Positions 26,886 to 35,440 of a DNA stretch of 64,000 bases are shown here, in pieces. Both the position numbers and the translations under genes were made by a program. The notes under the pieces are model-generated. The model had not been told where the DNA came from and made no database searches. It saw only the letters and a program-made list of their open reading frames with translations. The stretch spans positions 432,611-496,610 of the forward strand of contig NZ_WWNE01000006.1 in NCBI RefSeq assembly GCF_009909615.1, read 5' to 3'. Within the stretch, counting starts at the first letter, position 1; each line of letters starts with the position of its first letter. The DNA comes from Acidiluteibacter ferrifornacis. Its GTDB lineage: Bacteria; Bacteroidota; Bacteroidia; Flavobacteriales_E; Vicingaceae.

Positions 26886-28310
26886 TTAAAACTGAAAGTA
26901 GATGTACGGTGAACCACCATCATTTAGATAAAGAATTAAAAATAGCAAGGTATAGTAAAACGACCAGCGCAGGATCCCCGGCCAATGACCAATATGCAAT
27001 GGATGTTCTTTTGCCTTTCCTAACCAATCTATGATAAAGAGAGTTGCAACAGGTAGAAGTTTATTTAAGCCATTTGGCATTACCCAAAATTCTGCCTCAA
27101 AAATCTGATAAAAATAACCTAGAGAAGACTCAAAGTCGGGAGAAATGAAAAATATGCAAGGAATAGCATATAAAATAAATACCCAAACCATGAGCAATAG
27201 TTGCCTTGGGCTTGGCAATATACTAAGCTTTTCTTTTCTTCTTCTTTTTGTTTTTAACTGCCAAGAAATAGTAGCCCAGACCATTAGTCCATATATCAAT
27301 CCCATTACTATGAACTTAGCACTATCAGCTCCGTGCCACAATCCGGTTAAGGCAAAAATGATCATCACATTCCTGAACAAATACCAACCTCTCTTTCGAA
27401 CTCCTCCTAACGGGAAAAAAACATAATCTCTAAACCAAGCATAGAGTGAAATATGCCAACGTCTAAAGAAATCTGAAATATTCATCGCAAAAAGTGGATA
27501 ATCAAAGTTTTTCATAATTCGAAAGCCAAATAACTTTCCTACTCCAATTGCAATATCAGAATAGGAGGAAAAATCGGCATAAATCTGCACGCCTATTAGC
27601 ATAATGCCATAGACCAAAGTAGAAGCAGACATCCCTTCATATCCGGCTAAAATTAATTCTGTTTGTTGACCAATCACATCAGCAATGGCTACCTTTTTGA
27701 ATAATCCCCATAAAACTTGTAAGGCTCCATCCTTAGCGAATTTAAAATCAAAATTTCTTTTTTGCTGAAATTGAGGAAGTAGATTTTTTGCTCGCTCTAT
27801 TGGACCTGCAACCAATTGCGGAAAAAAACCGACAAATGCAAAATAGGAAATAGCATCTCTAGTAGCTTGAATTTCGTTTCTGTAAATATCAATGGTATAG
27901 CTCAGCGTTTGGAATGTGTAAAAACTAATTCCGACTGGCAAAATAATATTCAATGTGTTGCTTCCTAAATTTATTCCAACTGAAGCAAATGCGGCTATAC
28001 ACGTATCGACAAAGAAATTAAAGTACTTAAAAAACGAAAGTAAGCCTATATTGACCACCACACTAATTATCAAAAGCGCCTTTCGCTTACTTTGATTATT
28101 AGAATGTTCAATAGATAGACCAATTAAGTAATCAAGTAAGGAACTAAAAAACATTAAAAATAGAAAGCGCCAATCCCACCATGCATAAAAAAAATAACTA
28201 ATTACCAGAATAAAAAGGTTTTGATACTTGAGTTTTTTGAATGGTACAAACCAGTATAATCCAAAAACAATTATCAGAAATAGAATAAACTCAAGTGAAT
28301 TAAAAAGCAT
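26886..28310 (-). CDS. MBOAT-family O-acyltransferase (AlgI/DltB-like)
   Basis: A 474-aa polytopic membrane protein with about 11 segments. Signatures are SLEFILFLIIVFGLYWFVPF at the N-terminus, LPVGISFYTFQTLSYTIDIYR, FFPQLVAGPIERA, SDFFRRWHISLYAWFRDYVFFPLGG and the catalytic-His segment ALTGLWHGAD. The family moves acyl groups across the cytoplasmic membrane onto glycans or proteins. Its first 58 bases are duplicated, in broken form, at 30171-30229 as part of the halogenase tandem duplication. It could acetylate exopolysaccharide or a secreted RiPP conjugate. Confidence 0.93.
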   Translation of the reverse strand: MLFNSLEFILFLIIVFGLYWFVPFKKLKYQNLFILVISYFFYAWWDWRFLFLMFFSSLLDYLIGLSIEHSNNQSKRKALLIISVVVNIGLLSFFKYFNFFVDTCIAAFASVGINLGSNTLNIILPVGISFYTFQTLSYTIDIYRNEIQATRDAISYFAFVGFFPQLVAGPIERAKNLLPQFQQKRNFDFKFAKDGALQVLWGLFKKVAIADVIGQQTELILAGYEGMSASTLVYGIMLIGVQIYADFSSYSDIAIGVGKLFGFRIMKNFDYPLFAMNISDFFRRWHISLYAWFRDYVFFPLGGVRKRGWYLFRNVMIIFALTGLWHGADSAKFIVMGLIYGLMVWATISWQLKTKRRRKEKLSILPSPRQLLLMVWVFILYAIPCIFFISPDFESSLGYFYQIFEAEFWVMPNGLNKLLPVATLFIIDWLGKAKEHPLHIGHWPGILRWSFYYTLLFLILYLNDGGSPYIYFQF

Positions 28311-28442
28311 TGATTGGCAAAATTTTCAGATTCCAATATTATAAAAATTTAAAGCTAGTCTTTTAAAAAATAAAATAAATATTTAAAGAATAAACATCTA
28401 ATTGTAACATTTAAGTTAAACTTGTTACAGAATTAATTATGG

Positions 28443-30011
28443 ATGAAAGTGTTTAAAAGTATTGGGATTATTGGAGGTGGAACAGCAGGTTACCTTACTG
28501 CTTTAACCTTAAAGAAGGCCTTTCCAAATTGTTCAATTAACTTAGTAGAATCATCAGATATTCCTCCCATTGGCGTAGGCGAATCAACAACACCAAAGTT
28601 ATTAAAACTACTCCATCACGAGCTAGGCTTCGATATTTCAGATTTCTTTAAAGAAGTTAATCCAACTGTAAAGTTAGGTGGAAAACTTTATTGGGGTAGT
28701 GAAAAACATCAATCATATAATAATGCATTTGGTTACATTGACCCTGTTTCTAGTTTATTTTTAAAAGATAATATAAACATTAACTCGTTGAATTCATTGC
28801 TAATGGATGAAAACAAGGTTTTTATTGTTTCAGGCAACAATAAGGAGACCTACAAAGCTATAAATGAACCTCATTCATTTAGCTACCATTTAGACAATCA
28901 TACTTTTATTAAATTTTTACAAACTAAAAGCAAAGAAAGAGGGATAAAAAACTATCGACGGACTATCAATAAAGTTATTTTAAATAAGGCCGGGGAAATT
29001 GACAAACTATTAACGAATGAAGGAGAACACTTAAAGTTCGATTTTTACATGGATTGTACTGGATTTAATTCCACTCTACTTTCTCAGTCTATGAAAGTTC
29101 CTTACATTACTTATGATAACCAGCTACTTACAGACTCAGCAATTACTGCTGAAATAGAAAATAACAGTATTATTAAACCTTACACCACTTCTTCTAACAT
29201 GCAATTTGGATGGGAATGGAATATTCCAATGCATACTCATGACCATTTAGGATATGTTTATTCTTCTAATCATACTAATCAAGAAAAGATAATTGAAGAA
29301 TGGCAAAAAAAGCACGTTAGTTTAAAGATTTTAAATACATTAAAATTTAAGAGTGGTCGCCATCAGAAAGCAATTATTAAAAATACTGCTGCGATAGGCA
29401 ATGCTTACGGTTTTATTGAGGCTCTCCATTCTACTTCTCTGCATATGTGTATCAATAATATTTATGCTACGGTTACACACTTAAAATTGTTGGAGAAAGG
29501 AATCGATAGAAGTGATTCGATAAATAAAGAATTAGCAAAAATTTGGGATTCTCTAAAAGACTTCATCAGTATGCATTTTAAACTAAATCACAGAATTAAT
29601 GGTAGCTTCTGGAATGATTGTAATGAAATTAAAATATCAAATGAACTTGAATTTTTAATAGAATCATTTCGCTCACAAGGTCTACTCTTCAATAGCAAAG
29701 ACAAAGATTTATCTCTTAAGGCTCTTAATAAACACATGATATTTGGTCTATTTTCTTACGATTTTATGTTAGAAGTGCTTGGCTTAAAAGGTTTTAAAAA
29801 CAACAAACCTAATAATGATGACCTCGAAGCAGCTAAAAAAAATATACAGAAGTGGAGTTTTTTAACTAGTCATGCAATAAATCATAAACAGGCATTAAGC
29901 TTAATTCATTTAGGAAAGGTTGAAATAGACATTCAATTTAATAAACTGCGATTTTTAAATCGCAATTTTAATTCAACAGAAATAAACGAATTGATTAAAA
30001 ACATAAGGTGA
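28443..30011 (+). CDS. Flavin-dependent tryptophan-halogenase-like protein, copy 1 (altered catalytic residue)
   Basis: A 522-aa protein of the PrnA/RebH superfamily. The FAD-binding GIIGGGTAGYLTA is at residues 8-20, the putative haloamine Lys is Lys77 (NPTVKLGG), and the WxWxIP signature is intact (Trp257, Trp259, Pro262). The segment normally reading EPLES, with a Glu that positions the hypohalous species, reads EALHS here, so His329 replaces it. The protein may be weakly active, changed in chemistry or an inactive partner of copy 2. It lies 132 bp from the divergent MBOAT gene. The aromatic residue available in the nearer precursor is Trp55 or Tyr56. Confidence 0.85.
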   Translation: MKVFKSIGIIGGGTAGYLTALTLKKAFPNCSINLVESSDIPPIGVGESTTPKLLKLLHHELGFDISDFFKEVNPTVKLGGKLYWGSEKHQSYNNAFGYIDPVSSLFLKDNININSLNSLLMDENKVFIVSGNNKETYKAINEPHSFSYHLDNHTFIKFLQTKSKERGIKNYRRTINKVILNKAGEIDKLLTNEGEHLKFDFYMDCTGFNSTLLSQSMKVPYITYDNQLLTDSAITAEIENNSIIKPYTTSSNMQFGWEWNIPMHTHDHLGYVYSSNHTNQEKIIEEWQKKHVSLKILNTLKFKSGRHQKAIIKNTAAIGNAYGFIEALHSTSLHMCINNIYATVTHLKLLEKGIDRSDSINKELAKIWDSLKDFISMHFKLNHRINGSFWNDCNEIKISNELEFLIESFRSQGLLFNSKDKDLSLKALNKHMIFGLFSYDFMLEVLGLKGFKNNKPNNDDLEAAKKNIQKWSFLTSHAINHKQALSLIHLGKVEIDIQFNKLRFLNRNFNSTEINELIKNIR

Positions 30012-30069
30012 CACCAGTCAATCCCCTACTAATTAAAAAGTCCCCCCCTACATAGCTAAAATCAATCAT

Positions 30070-30173
30070 CTATTTTACTAGCCTATTATTTAGGTTCGCC
30101 CTTAATTCATATTGCAGATTTCTTCCAGGAAGATTTGATTTAAATTCTATCTCAACATTATCGCCCTTTTCCA
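30070..30173 (-). pseudogene. Truncated gene tail X, first copy
   Basis: Read leftward, this encodes ILEKGDNVEIEFKSNL followed by LQYELRANLNNRLVK and a stop, closely matching the fragment at 32011-32154. The duplication junction at about 30171 cuts it. It has no start codon and I do not recognise the family. Confidence 0.6.
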
Positions 30174-30229
30174 ATATAATCCAAAAACAATTATCAGAAA
30201 AAGAAAAACTCAAGTGATTTAAAAAGCAT
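30171..30229 (-). pseudogene. Frameshifted 5' fragment of the MBOAT gene
   Basis: The fragment starts with ATG and encodes MLFKSLEF, matching MLFNSLEF of the MBOAT gene at 26886-28310, then loses frame and stops. Nucleotide identity continues to the GGATTATA.TGG bases. It marks the left end of the duplicated unit. Confidence 0.8.
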
Positions 30230-30356
30230 TAATTGGCAAAATTTCCAGATTCCAATATTATTAAAAAATAAAGCTAGTCTTTAGAAAAACAAAATAAATT
30301 ATTAGAGAATATTAAATCTAATTGTGACATTTAAGTTAAACTTGTTAAAGAAATCA

Positions 30357-31874
30357 ATGAGGATACAAAAAATCAAAAGTATTGGAATTATTGGAGGTGG
30401 AACAGCCGGTTACCTTTCGGCTTTAGCTATTAAAACCTATTTTCCTAATGTGAAAGTAACTCTAATTGAATCAGATCAGTTACCCATTATTGGGGTTGGG
30501 GAGGCAACCACTCCTCCTTTGGTCGACTTCTTACACCGCATTTTAGGTTTTGACCTCCAAGAGTTTTATAGTGAAGTTCAACCTACTCTAAAACACGGGA
30601 CTCGTTTTGACTGGGGCTTTGAAGCTCCCTACTGCTTTAATTATCCCTTTGAGCCACATGAAACCTATTTAGCAAAAGAACTCTTTAATGATCCAAAAGA
30701 ATCTAGTCTTCAGTCGCTTTTAATGAATTATGACAAGTCTTTTTTGTATGAACAAAATGGTATTATTATGCCTATTACCTCTATTTTTAAAAAGGGAAAC
30801 TATGCCTACCATTTAGAAAACAGAAACTTTGTTAGTTACTTAAAGAAAAAGGCTATTTCACGAGGTATTCTACAAATAATAGATACCATACAAAATGTAC
30901 AAACTGATTCAGAGAAAGGAAGCATAAAGTGCTTAAACTTTCAGGGAGGCAATATAGCTTCCTTTGACTTTTATATTGATTGCACAGGATTTGTTTCAAT
31001 GCTATTAGAAAAAAGTCTAAAAGTATCATTTGTTGACTATTCTAGTAGTTTGTTTACCAATACCGCTATAACGGCTACTATTCCGAATGGAAAAAATATT
31101 AAACCATACACCACTGCAATGACTATGAATCATGGCTGGTTATGGAACACTCCATTAAGAGATAATACTCATATTGGTTATGTTCATAGCAATCAGTTTG
31201 CTTCAGAAGAGGAGATCATCCAAGAATTAAAGATAAAAAATCCAGAAGCTACAGACTTCAAATTGGTAAGATTTAGGTCGGGAAGACATGAATTTGCTTT
31301 GAAGTATAATGTACTTGCAATTGGTAATTCTTTTGGCTTTGTGGAGCCGCTTGAATCTTCAGGAATTCATATGATTGTAAGTAGTTTGAAAGTTTTTGCT
31401 GAAATTTTCAAAGACCAAAATTTTACTCCTTCAAACTATGATCGTTATAACTTTGTAATTAACGACAAATGGGACCAATTACGATGGTTTTTAGCATTGC
31501 ATTTTAAATTTAACAATCGACTTGACACGCCATTTTGGAGAGAGAATCGAGAATATGTGAATTACTCAGGCTATGAAAACCTAATAAATTTAATGAAAGA
31601 AGTCGGCCCGTTGAGACAAGCAAAGCACATGAGAAATATTGATATTAGAAAACAAATTCAAAATAGCCTAATTAAATTTAGTGGACTTGATACTTTTATG
31701 GTTGCTCAAGGCATACTTCCAAACGCAAGGAATAGTGCTTTTATAAACGAAAGAGCCAAAAATCACAAAGCCAAAGTGCATATATGGAACGAATTATCAA
31801 AAAAAGCAATTCCGCACAAGGAAGCACTTGAAATTATTTCAAAAGATGCATCTGTTTTAGGAAATCATCCTTGA
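30357..31874 (+). CDS. Flavin-dependent tryptophan-halogenase-like protein, copy 2
   Basis: About 505 aa. An open frame extends to 30324, but that part is homologous to the non-coding leader of copy 1, so I place the start at 30357 (MRIQKIKSIG). FAD loop GIIGGGTAGYLSAL, putative catalytic Lys79 (PTLKHG) and catalytic Glu333 in EPLESSG are present. The WxWxIP signature reads WLWNTP (Ile to Thr at 265). The reductase that would supply FADH2 is not seen nearby. Copy 2 is the better candidate for an active halogenase, acting on free Trp, on the precursor (Trp55 in the 35165 peptide) or on another aromatic group. Confidence 0.9.
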   Translation: MRIQKIKSIGIIGGGTAGYLSALAIKTYFPNVKVTLIESDQLPIIGVGEATTPPLVDFLHRILGFDLQEFYSEVQPTLKHGTRFDWGFEAPYCFNYPFEPHETYLAKELFNDPKESSLQSLLMNYDKSFLYEQNGIIMPITSIFKKGNYAYHLENRNFVSYLKKKAISRGILQIIDTIQNVQTDSEKGSIKCLNFQGGNIASFDFYIDCTGFVSMLLEKSLKVSFVDYSSSLFTNTAITATIPNGKNIKPYTTAMTMNHGWLWNTPLRDNTHIGYVHSNQFASEEEIIQELKIKNPEATDFKLVRFRSGRHEFALKYNVLAIGNSFGFVEPLESSGIHMIVSSLKVFAEIFKDQNFTPSNYDRYNFVINDKWDQLRWFLALHFKFNNRLDTPFWRENREYVNYSGYENLINLMKEVGPLRQAKHMRNIDIRKQIQNSLIKFSGLDTFMVAQGILPNARNSAFINERAKNHKAKVHIWNELSKKAIPHKEALEIISKDASVLGNHP

Positions 31875-32010
31875 AACGGATAATAAACTCTTTTCTTGAA
31901 CAAAACAGATCCAAACTGAAACAAGTGAATTGCCTAGGGACATAAGATTAGATTAGTTAATTCTTCCCTAAGAAACAAATTCAGGCTCTTCCCCAGCTTA
32001 AATCATTAAT

Positions 32011-32154
32011 CTATTTTACTGGCCTACCATTTATGTTCGTCCTTAATTCATATTGCAGATTTAATCTTATAAGATTTGATTCAAATACTATCTTAACAGA
32101 ATCACCCTCTTCCAAACTTAGGCCACTTCGAATAAGTTGGAAGTATGGTGTAGA
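32011..32154 (-). pseudogene. Gene tail X, second copy
   Basis: An open minus-strand frame of 47 codons without a start: PYFQLIRSGLSLEEGD, then VKIVFESNL, then LQYELRTNINGRPVK and a stop. It matches the shorter fragment at 30070-30173. It was probably the end of a gene once convergent with the halogenase before the duplication. The family is not recognised. Confidence 0.6.
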
Positions 32155-32293
32155 TCAATTGGTGATTTGAATTAGACTTTTCAAACTATACTCCTGATTA
32201 AAATTAACTTTAATATAAAAATAGAAAGCTATCATTTACCTTAAAAACAAGCTTTCTTTCATTTTTGGGGTTAATATTCTCATTAAAATTAAA

Positions 32294-32566
32294 TTACACT
32301 AATATTTGCAGGACATCAATAATTGAAGATTTTGGAAAATTAATTACACGATAAAGTCCTTTTCCTTTTAAACCTCCAGTCATTATTAATGTTGATCCTC
32401 TCTCAAAAAAGTTAAGTATTGGTTTAGAGACTGGAATACTAAATCTCCTACACTTTTGAGGTATAAAGTTACTTTCAGATTCCAAAAATCGGCCTTTTTG
32501 CTCCGCGATAGCCTTTGCCATTCCTTCATTACTCACTATAGAGCCAATAATTTCATAAATTGACAT
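32294..32566 (-). CDS. Small unrecognised open frame, possibly a gene remnant
   Basis: Ninety codons from ATG (MSIYEIIGSIVSNEGMAKA) to a stop near VLQILV. It has a central polar part and a hydrophobic, glycine-containing segment (STLIMTGGLKGKGLYRVI) but no motif I recognise. It follows the methyltransferase-like fragment at 32611 in the same direction, so it may be the remains of one longer gene broken by frameshifts. Doubtful as a functional gene. Confidence 0.3.
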   Translation of the reverse strand: MSIYEIIGSIVSNEGMAKAIAEQKGRFLESESNFIPQKCRRFSIPVSKPILNFFERGSTLIMTGGLKGKGLYRVINFPKSSIIDVLQILV

Positions 32567-32610
32567 ATTACCCTTTGTGATAACCTATATCTTGTTTGAG
32601 ATACCGTTTA

Positions 32611-32877
32611 TCAATTCTGTATAAACTCCTTTATTTCGGTCGTTAAAAATCTTTTTGGCACTCTTGATAGCCTTTCATTTTCTTCTATTGCAGTAAATGA
32701 TTTCGGGTCTTGTTCCCAACAAAGTTTACTCATATAATCTAGATTCCCACAACCAATTTCAATCACATTTGATCCACCATTTCTCCTTCTTTTTATAGTA
32801 TATTCACAGCCCCAATTTCTGACTTTGTCTTCAGCGAGAACTCGATAGACAATATTATTAAACCAATTAATGTTTAA
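32611..32877 (-). pseudogene. Fragment of a SAM-methyltransferase-like gene
   Basis: An open frame of 88 codons with no ATG start. It contains NWGCEYTIKRR and a motif I-like VIEIGCGNLDYMSKL, then stops at EIKEFIQN, well before the rest of a methyltransferase fold. The start region reads LNINWFNNIVYRVL. It is probably a decayed relative of the methyltransferases in this locus. Confidence 0.5.
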
Positions 32878-33168
32878 TTAAAAAGTATAAAGTTCAGCTC
32901 GCTTAAAAATAATTATAAAGTATGTTATTCGAAGAATTTAATAAAGCTTAGAGATAAACAGTACAATCATAAAACGTGGGAGTCGTCAAACGAATTTCAA
33001 TCTTGAATATTTACTGTTTTGCAAGTTATTAAAAACAATGGTAAATATAATTTGGAATCATCCATTCTGATGAAATTAAACTTGAACCAAATTAATTGGG
33101 GAAATTTAGAACTGACATCTTGATATACCGATTAGTTGTGTTTATTTACAATTTCCAAACAATGATTT

Positions 33169-34014
33169 ATGGGCAATTTCAGCACTGAGGATATAAAAGA
33201 GTTAAAATCTCGACTGCCAATAGTAGAAGAATTAATGGCAAAAAAATTAGAGTTACAAAGAAATATACCATCATACACGGACAAAAAAATCCAAAGAGCT
33301 ATAAAGGTTTTAGAAAACTTAAATACTTCAATTGATTTTTTTGAGAGATTATCCTTTGCTGATCAAGAAGCCTTAGACACTTTGATAAATTTTAATTTTT
33401 ATCATCAAAACAATCGATTTCAATCAATGGCCAAAAGAAGATTGACTAATATTAATACGGACCACTGGCCCCAGGGTATGTTAAGTTGTTTAAGTTGGAA
33501 GAATTTGCCATTGATAAAAACCGTTGAAGACTACGCGGTAATTCCATTAATTATACAAAACCTTCGACCTCGAACCATCATCGAAATTGGCTCAGGTAGC
33601 GGGGCAAGTGCACTTTGGATGGCGGATCACTTACAAATCAATAATATTAATGGTAAGGTTTACTCTATAGATATTCATCCTGCAAGCTTTGAAAATAAAT
33701 CTATTGAGTTTATTAAAGGTGATGCAAAGCAAATTGAGTATTTGATTCCAAAAAAAATGGCACTAGACCTGCCTCACCCTTGGTTAATTGTAGATGATGC
33801 ACATCAAACTATACAATCAGTTTTAGCATATTTTGAGCCTTTGATGCATATTGGTGATTATGTTTATGTAGAAGACAGTTTTAAGCAACAAGAGATTATT
33901 GGAGAATTCTTAATGATAAAGAAAAACTCTTTTTTAGTAGACACTTTTTATACTGATTTTTTTGGGCGAAATTCGGTGAGTGCTAAAAATAGTATCCTAA
34001 AAAAAATAAAATAA
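33169..34014 (+). CDS. CmcI-like SAM-dependent methyltransferase
   Basis: A 281-aa protein. Residues 1-110 are helical. From about residue 135 the Rossmann fold starts with IIEIGSGSGASALWMAD (motif I), KVYSIDIHP, LIVDDAHQTIQSVLAYF and GDYVYVEDSF, the order seen in the cephalosporin-hydroxylase/CmcI methyltransferase family. These enzymes O-methylate sugars or natural products. Its stop (TAA at 34012) directly abuts the ATG of the cupin oxygenase at 34015, so the two are co-translated and probably act on the same substrate. It is within the set 1 RiPP region. Confidence 0.82.
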   Translation: MGNFSTEDIKELKSRLPIVEELMAKKLELQRNIPSYTDKKIQRAIKVLENLNTSIDFFERLSFADQEALDTLINFNFYHQNNRFQSMAKRRLTNINTDHWPQGMLSCLSWKNLPLIKTVEDYAVIPLIIQNLRPRTIIEIGSGSGASALWMADHLQINNINGKVYSIDIHPASFENKSIEFIKGDAKQIEYLIPKKMALDLPHPWLIVDDAHQTIQSVLAYFEPLMHIGDYVYVEDSFKQQEIIGEFLMIKKNSFLVDTFYTDFFGRNSVSAKNSILKKIK

Positions 34015-35142
34015 ATGAGACAGAATTCCACCTTTCAAAACCTTTTAGGCAAAATAAGTCGTGAAGAGTTCTTTGAACAATATTGGGGAAAGGAGTTTCT
34101 ATTCCTAAAAGGAATTGATAGAAATAATTACTTACCCATCTCTGAAAATGAACTTAATTCATTTTTTTCAAATTCTAGATTAAGTTACCCCTACATTACA
34201 CTTTTCTCTAAAGGTAAACCTTTAAATTTTGAAGAGTACAGAAACCGAAAGATGGGTATAAACTCAACTATTGTGGACATAGATAAGGTTTTTACACTTT
34301 TACAAAAAGGTTATAGCCTAACCGTTAATAGTCTTGAACAAATGGAACCCAATTTGGCTGAATTTTGTCATAATCTCAGTCATGAGCTAAAAACAAAGAT
34401 CTGGACCAATGTCTACATCACTCCTTGTGAACGAAGTGGGTTTCCACAACATACCGATCATCATGATGTATTTGCGCTTCAATTATCAGGTAAAAAAACT
34501 TGGACGATTTACCCTGAAAAGAAGGATCCATTGCAAATCACTTTAGAAAAAGGAGACTTTTTATACTTGCCTAAAAACTATCCCCATGAAGCAAAAACTG
34601 GCGACTCACATTCCGTCCATTTAACTTTAGGTGCTGAGTTTGCTACCTACTCTGATTTATTATACCAACTGTGGAAAAGTGTAAGAAGCCAAAGCAAATT
34701 TGCCAAAAGACTCGATCCCAACAACGCGAGATTGACTCCAACAGAAATTGAAAATTTCCAAAAAATGGTAATGGAACTTATGCAAGAAAATAAACTTCAT
34801 GACTTTAAGAAATCTTCTCAAAGCGTTAATGTGGCACAAGGCCCCTTTACATCAAACAAACGATTTCATGACTGGCTGTCTACTGAGCAACTTTCTAATA
34901 ATCAAACTTTATGCAAAAGAAAAACAGTTAACTGGGAATTAAAGAAAAAAGGAAAAATGATAGAACTACAGTTTGAAGATAAAAAAATCCCTTTCCCTAT
35001 ATTCTTGGAAGAATTCCTAACTTCTTTGTGTCAAGAAAAACCATTCAAGCTCAAAGAGATTAATAGTAAAGTTGGGGATTATGAAGCATTTAAAATAGCC
35101 AAGTTATTACTGGCAGAAAAGTTTTTAGAAATAAAAAAATAG
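34015..35142 (+). CDS. JmjC/cupin_4-type Fe(II)/2-oxoglutarate oxygenase, set 1
   Basis: A 375-aa protein of the ribosomal-oxygenase-like cupin family. Metal ligands are His146-x-Asp148 (PQHTDHHDVFAL) and His191 (NYPHEAKTG), with LQLSGKKTW and GDFLYLPK in between as in the family. The C-terminal 150 residues resemble the winged-helix/dimerisation part. Family members hydroxylate His, Arg or other residues of proteins. It is convergent with the precursor gene at 35165 (23-bp gap), which makes that peptide an attractive substrate. The set 2 counterpart is at 57472. Confidence 0.85.
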   Translation: MRQNSTFQNLLGKISREEFFEQYWGKEFLFLKGIDRNNYLPISENELNSFFSNSRLSYPYITLFSKGKPLNFEEYRNRKMGINSTIVDIDKVFTLLQKGYSLTVNSLEQMEPNLAEFCHNLSHELKTKIWTNVYITPCERSGFPQHTDHHDVFALQLSGKKTWTIYPEKKDPLQITLEKGDFLYLPKNYPHEAKTGDSHSVHLTLGAEFATYSDLLYQLWKSVRSQSKFAKRLDPNNARLTPTEIENFQKMVMELMQENKLHDFKKSSQSVNVAQGPFTSNKRFHDWLSTEQLSNNQTLCKRKTVNWELKKKGKMIELQFEDKKIPFPIFLEEFLTSLCQEKPFKLKEINSKVGDYEAFKIAKLLLAEKFLEIKK

Positions 35143-35164
35143 GCATCAAAGTTCTTACACAAAT

Positions 35165-35341
35165 CTAAGATGTATACCATGAATCATCTCCTGGAGAATT
35201 GCAAGATAAAGTTCCCCCTAAAGTATTATTAGTGTTTTCAACTTGAAGTTTAGGAGCTTTCCATTCCTTTAAATTACTTTTATCCTCATTATGATTCTCA
35301 TTATCATCAAAGGTCTTTTTATCGGATTGTTTTTCTTTCAT
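35165..35341 (-). CDS. Lasso-type RiPP precursor peptide 1 (58 aa)
   Basis: I read this gene directly from the minus strand: ATG at 35341-35339, TAG at 35167-35165. The leader is charged (MKEKQSDKKT) and contains KEWKAPKLQV, matching the W/Y-x-x-P-x-L motif bound by B1 proteins. The end reads NNT-L-GGTLSCNSPGDDSWYTS. Thr40 sits at -2 relative to Gly42, as in lasso leaders. The tail ends in Ser like paeninodin-type peptides that are phosphorylated there. The 55103 precursor shares APKL, T-x-GGTL, an Asp at the same distance from GG, and YTS. A single Cys, a Trp and a Tyr offer sites for tailoring. Confidence 0.88.
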   Translation of the reverse strand: MKEKQSDKKTFDDNENHNEDKSNLKEWKAPKLQVENTNNTLGGTLSCNSPGDDSWYTS

Positions 35342-35376
35342 TTCTTTAGTTGATTGTAATTAAACACAAATATTAG

Positions 35377-35384
35377 CAAACTTA
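35377..35384 (-). promoter_or_regulatory. Possible -7 element for precursor gene 1
   Basis: On the minus strand TAAGTTTG fits the Bacteroidota TAnnTTTG element, 36 nt before the ATG at 35341. No TTG is found at the expected -33 distance, so this is weak. The 99-bp gap to 35441 is a divergent intergenic region that must also hold the promoter of the lipoprotein gene. Confidence 0.3.
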
Positions 35385-35440
35385 TTCTTAAAATTGAAAT
35401 TTAGTAAAAATTATATTTAAGAAGTATACAATTCTTTTCA

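Larger units (their letters stand above)
30012..30356. repeat. Junction of a tandem duplication between the two halogenase genes
   Basis: This stretch holds no intact gene. From 30070 to about 30173 (minus strand) is a copy of the tail of an unknown gene, also found at 32011-32154. From 30171 to 30229 (minus strand) is a broken copy of the MBOAT 5' end, matching 28251-28310 but with a deletion that shifts the frame and a stop after MLFKSLEFFFF. From 30230 to 30356 is a copy of the leader region upstream of halogenase 1 (28311-28442). The offset between copies is about 1920 bp. Confidence 0.85.
31875..33168. other. Gene-poor stretch with decayed remnants
   Basis: 1.3 kb without an intact gene. 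It carries the tail fragment X at 32011-32154, a 90-codon minus-strand open frame at 32294-32566 that I do not recognise, and a methyltransferase-like fragment at 32611-32877. Codon use and broken frames suggest old insertions or deletions. The segment 32880-33168 shows no gene. I see no insertion sequence or tRNA. Confidence 0.7.

Noticed and set aside
30324..30356. Upstream in-frame ATG extending halogenase 2 by 11 codons
   Set aside because: The stretch is homologous to the non-coding leader of halogenase 1, whose start corresponds to 30357.
33070..33123. A 17-codon plus-strand frame with NQINWGNLELTS, briefly considered a precursor fragment
   Set aside because: It lacks the P-x-L leader motif, the GGTL junction and the YTS end, and lies in a decayed stretch.
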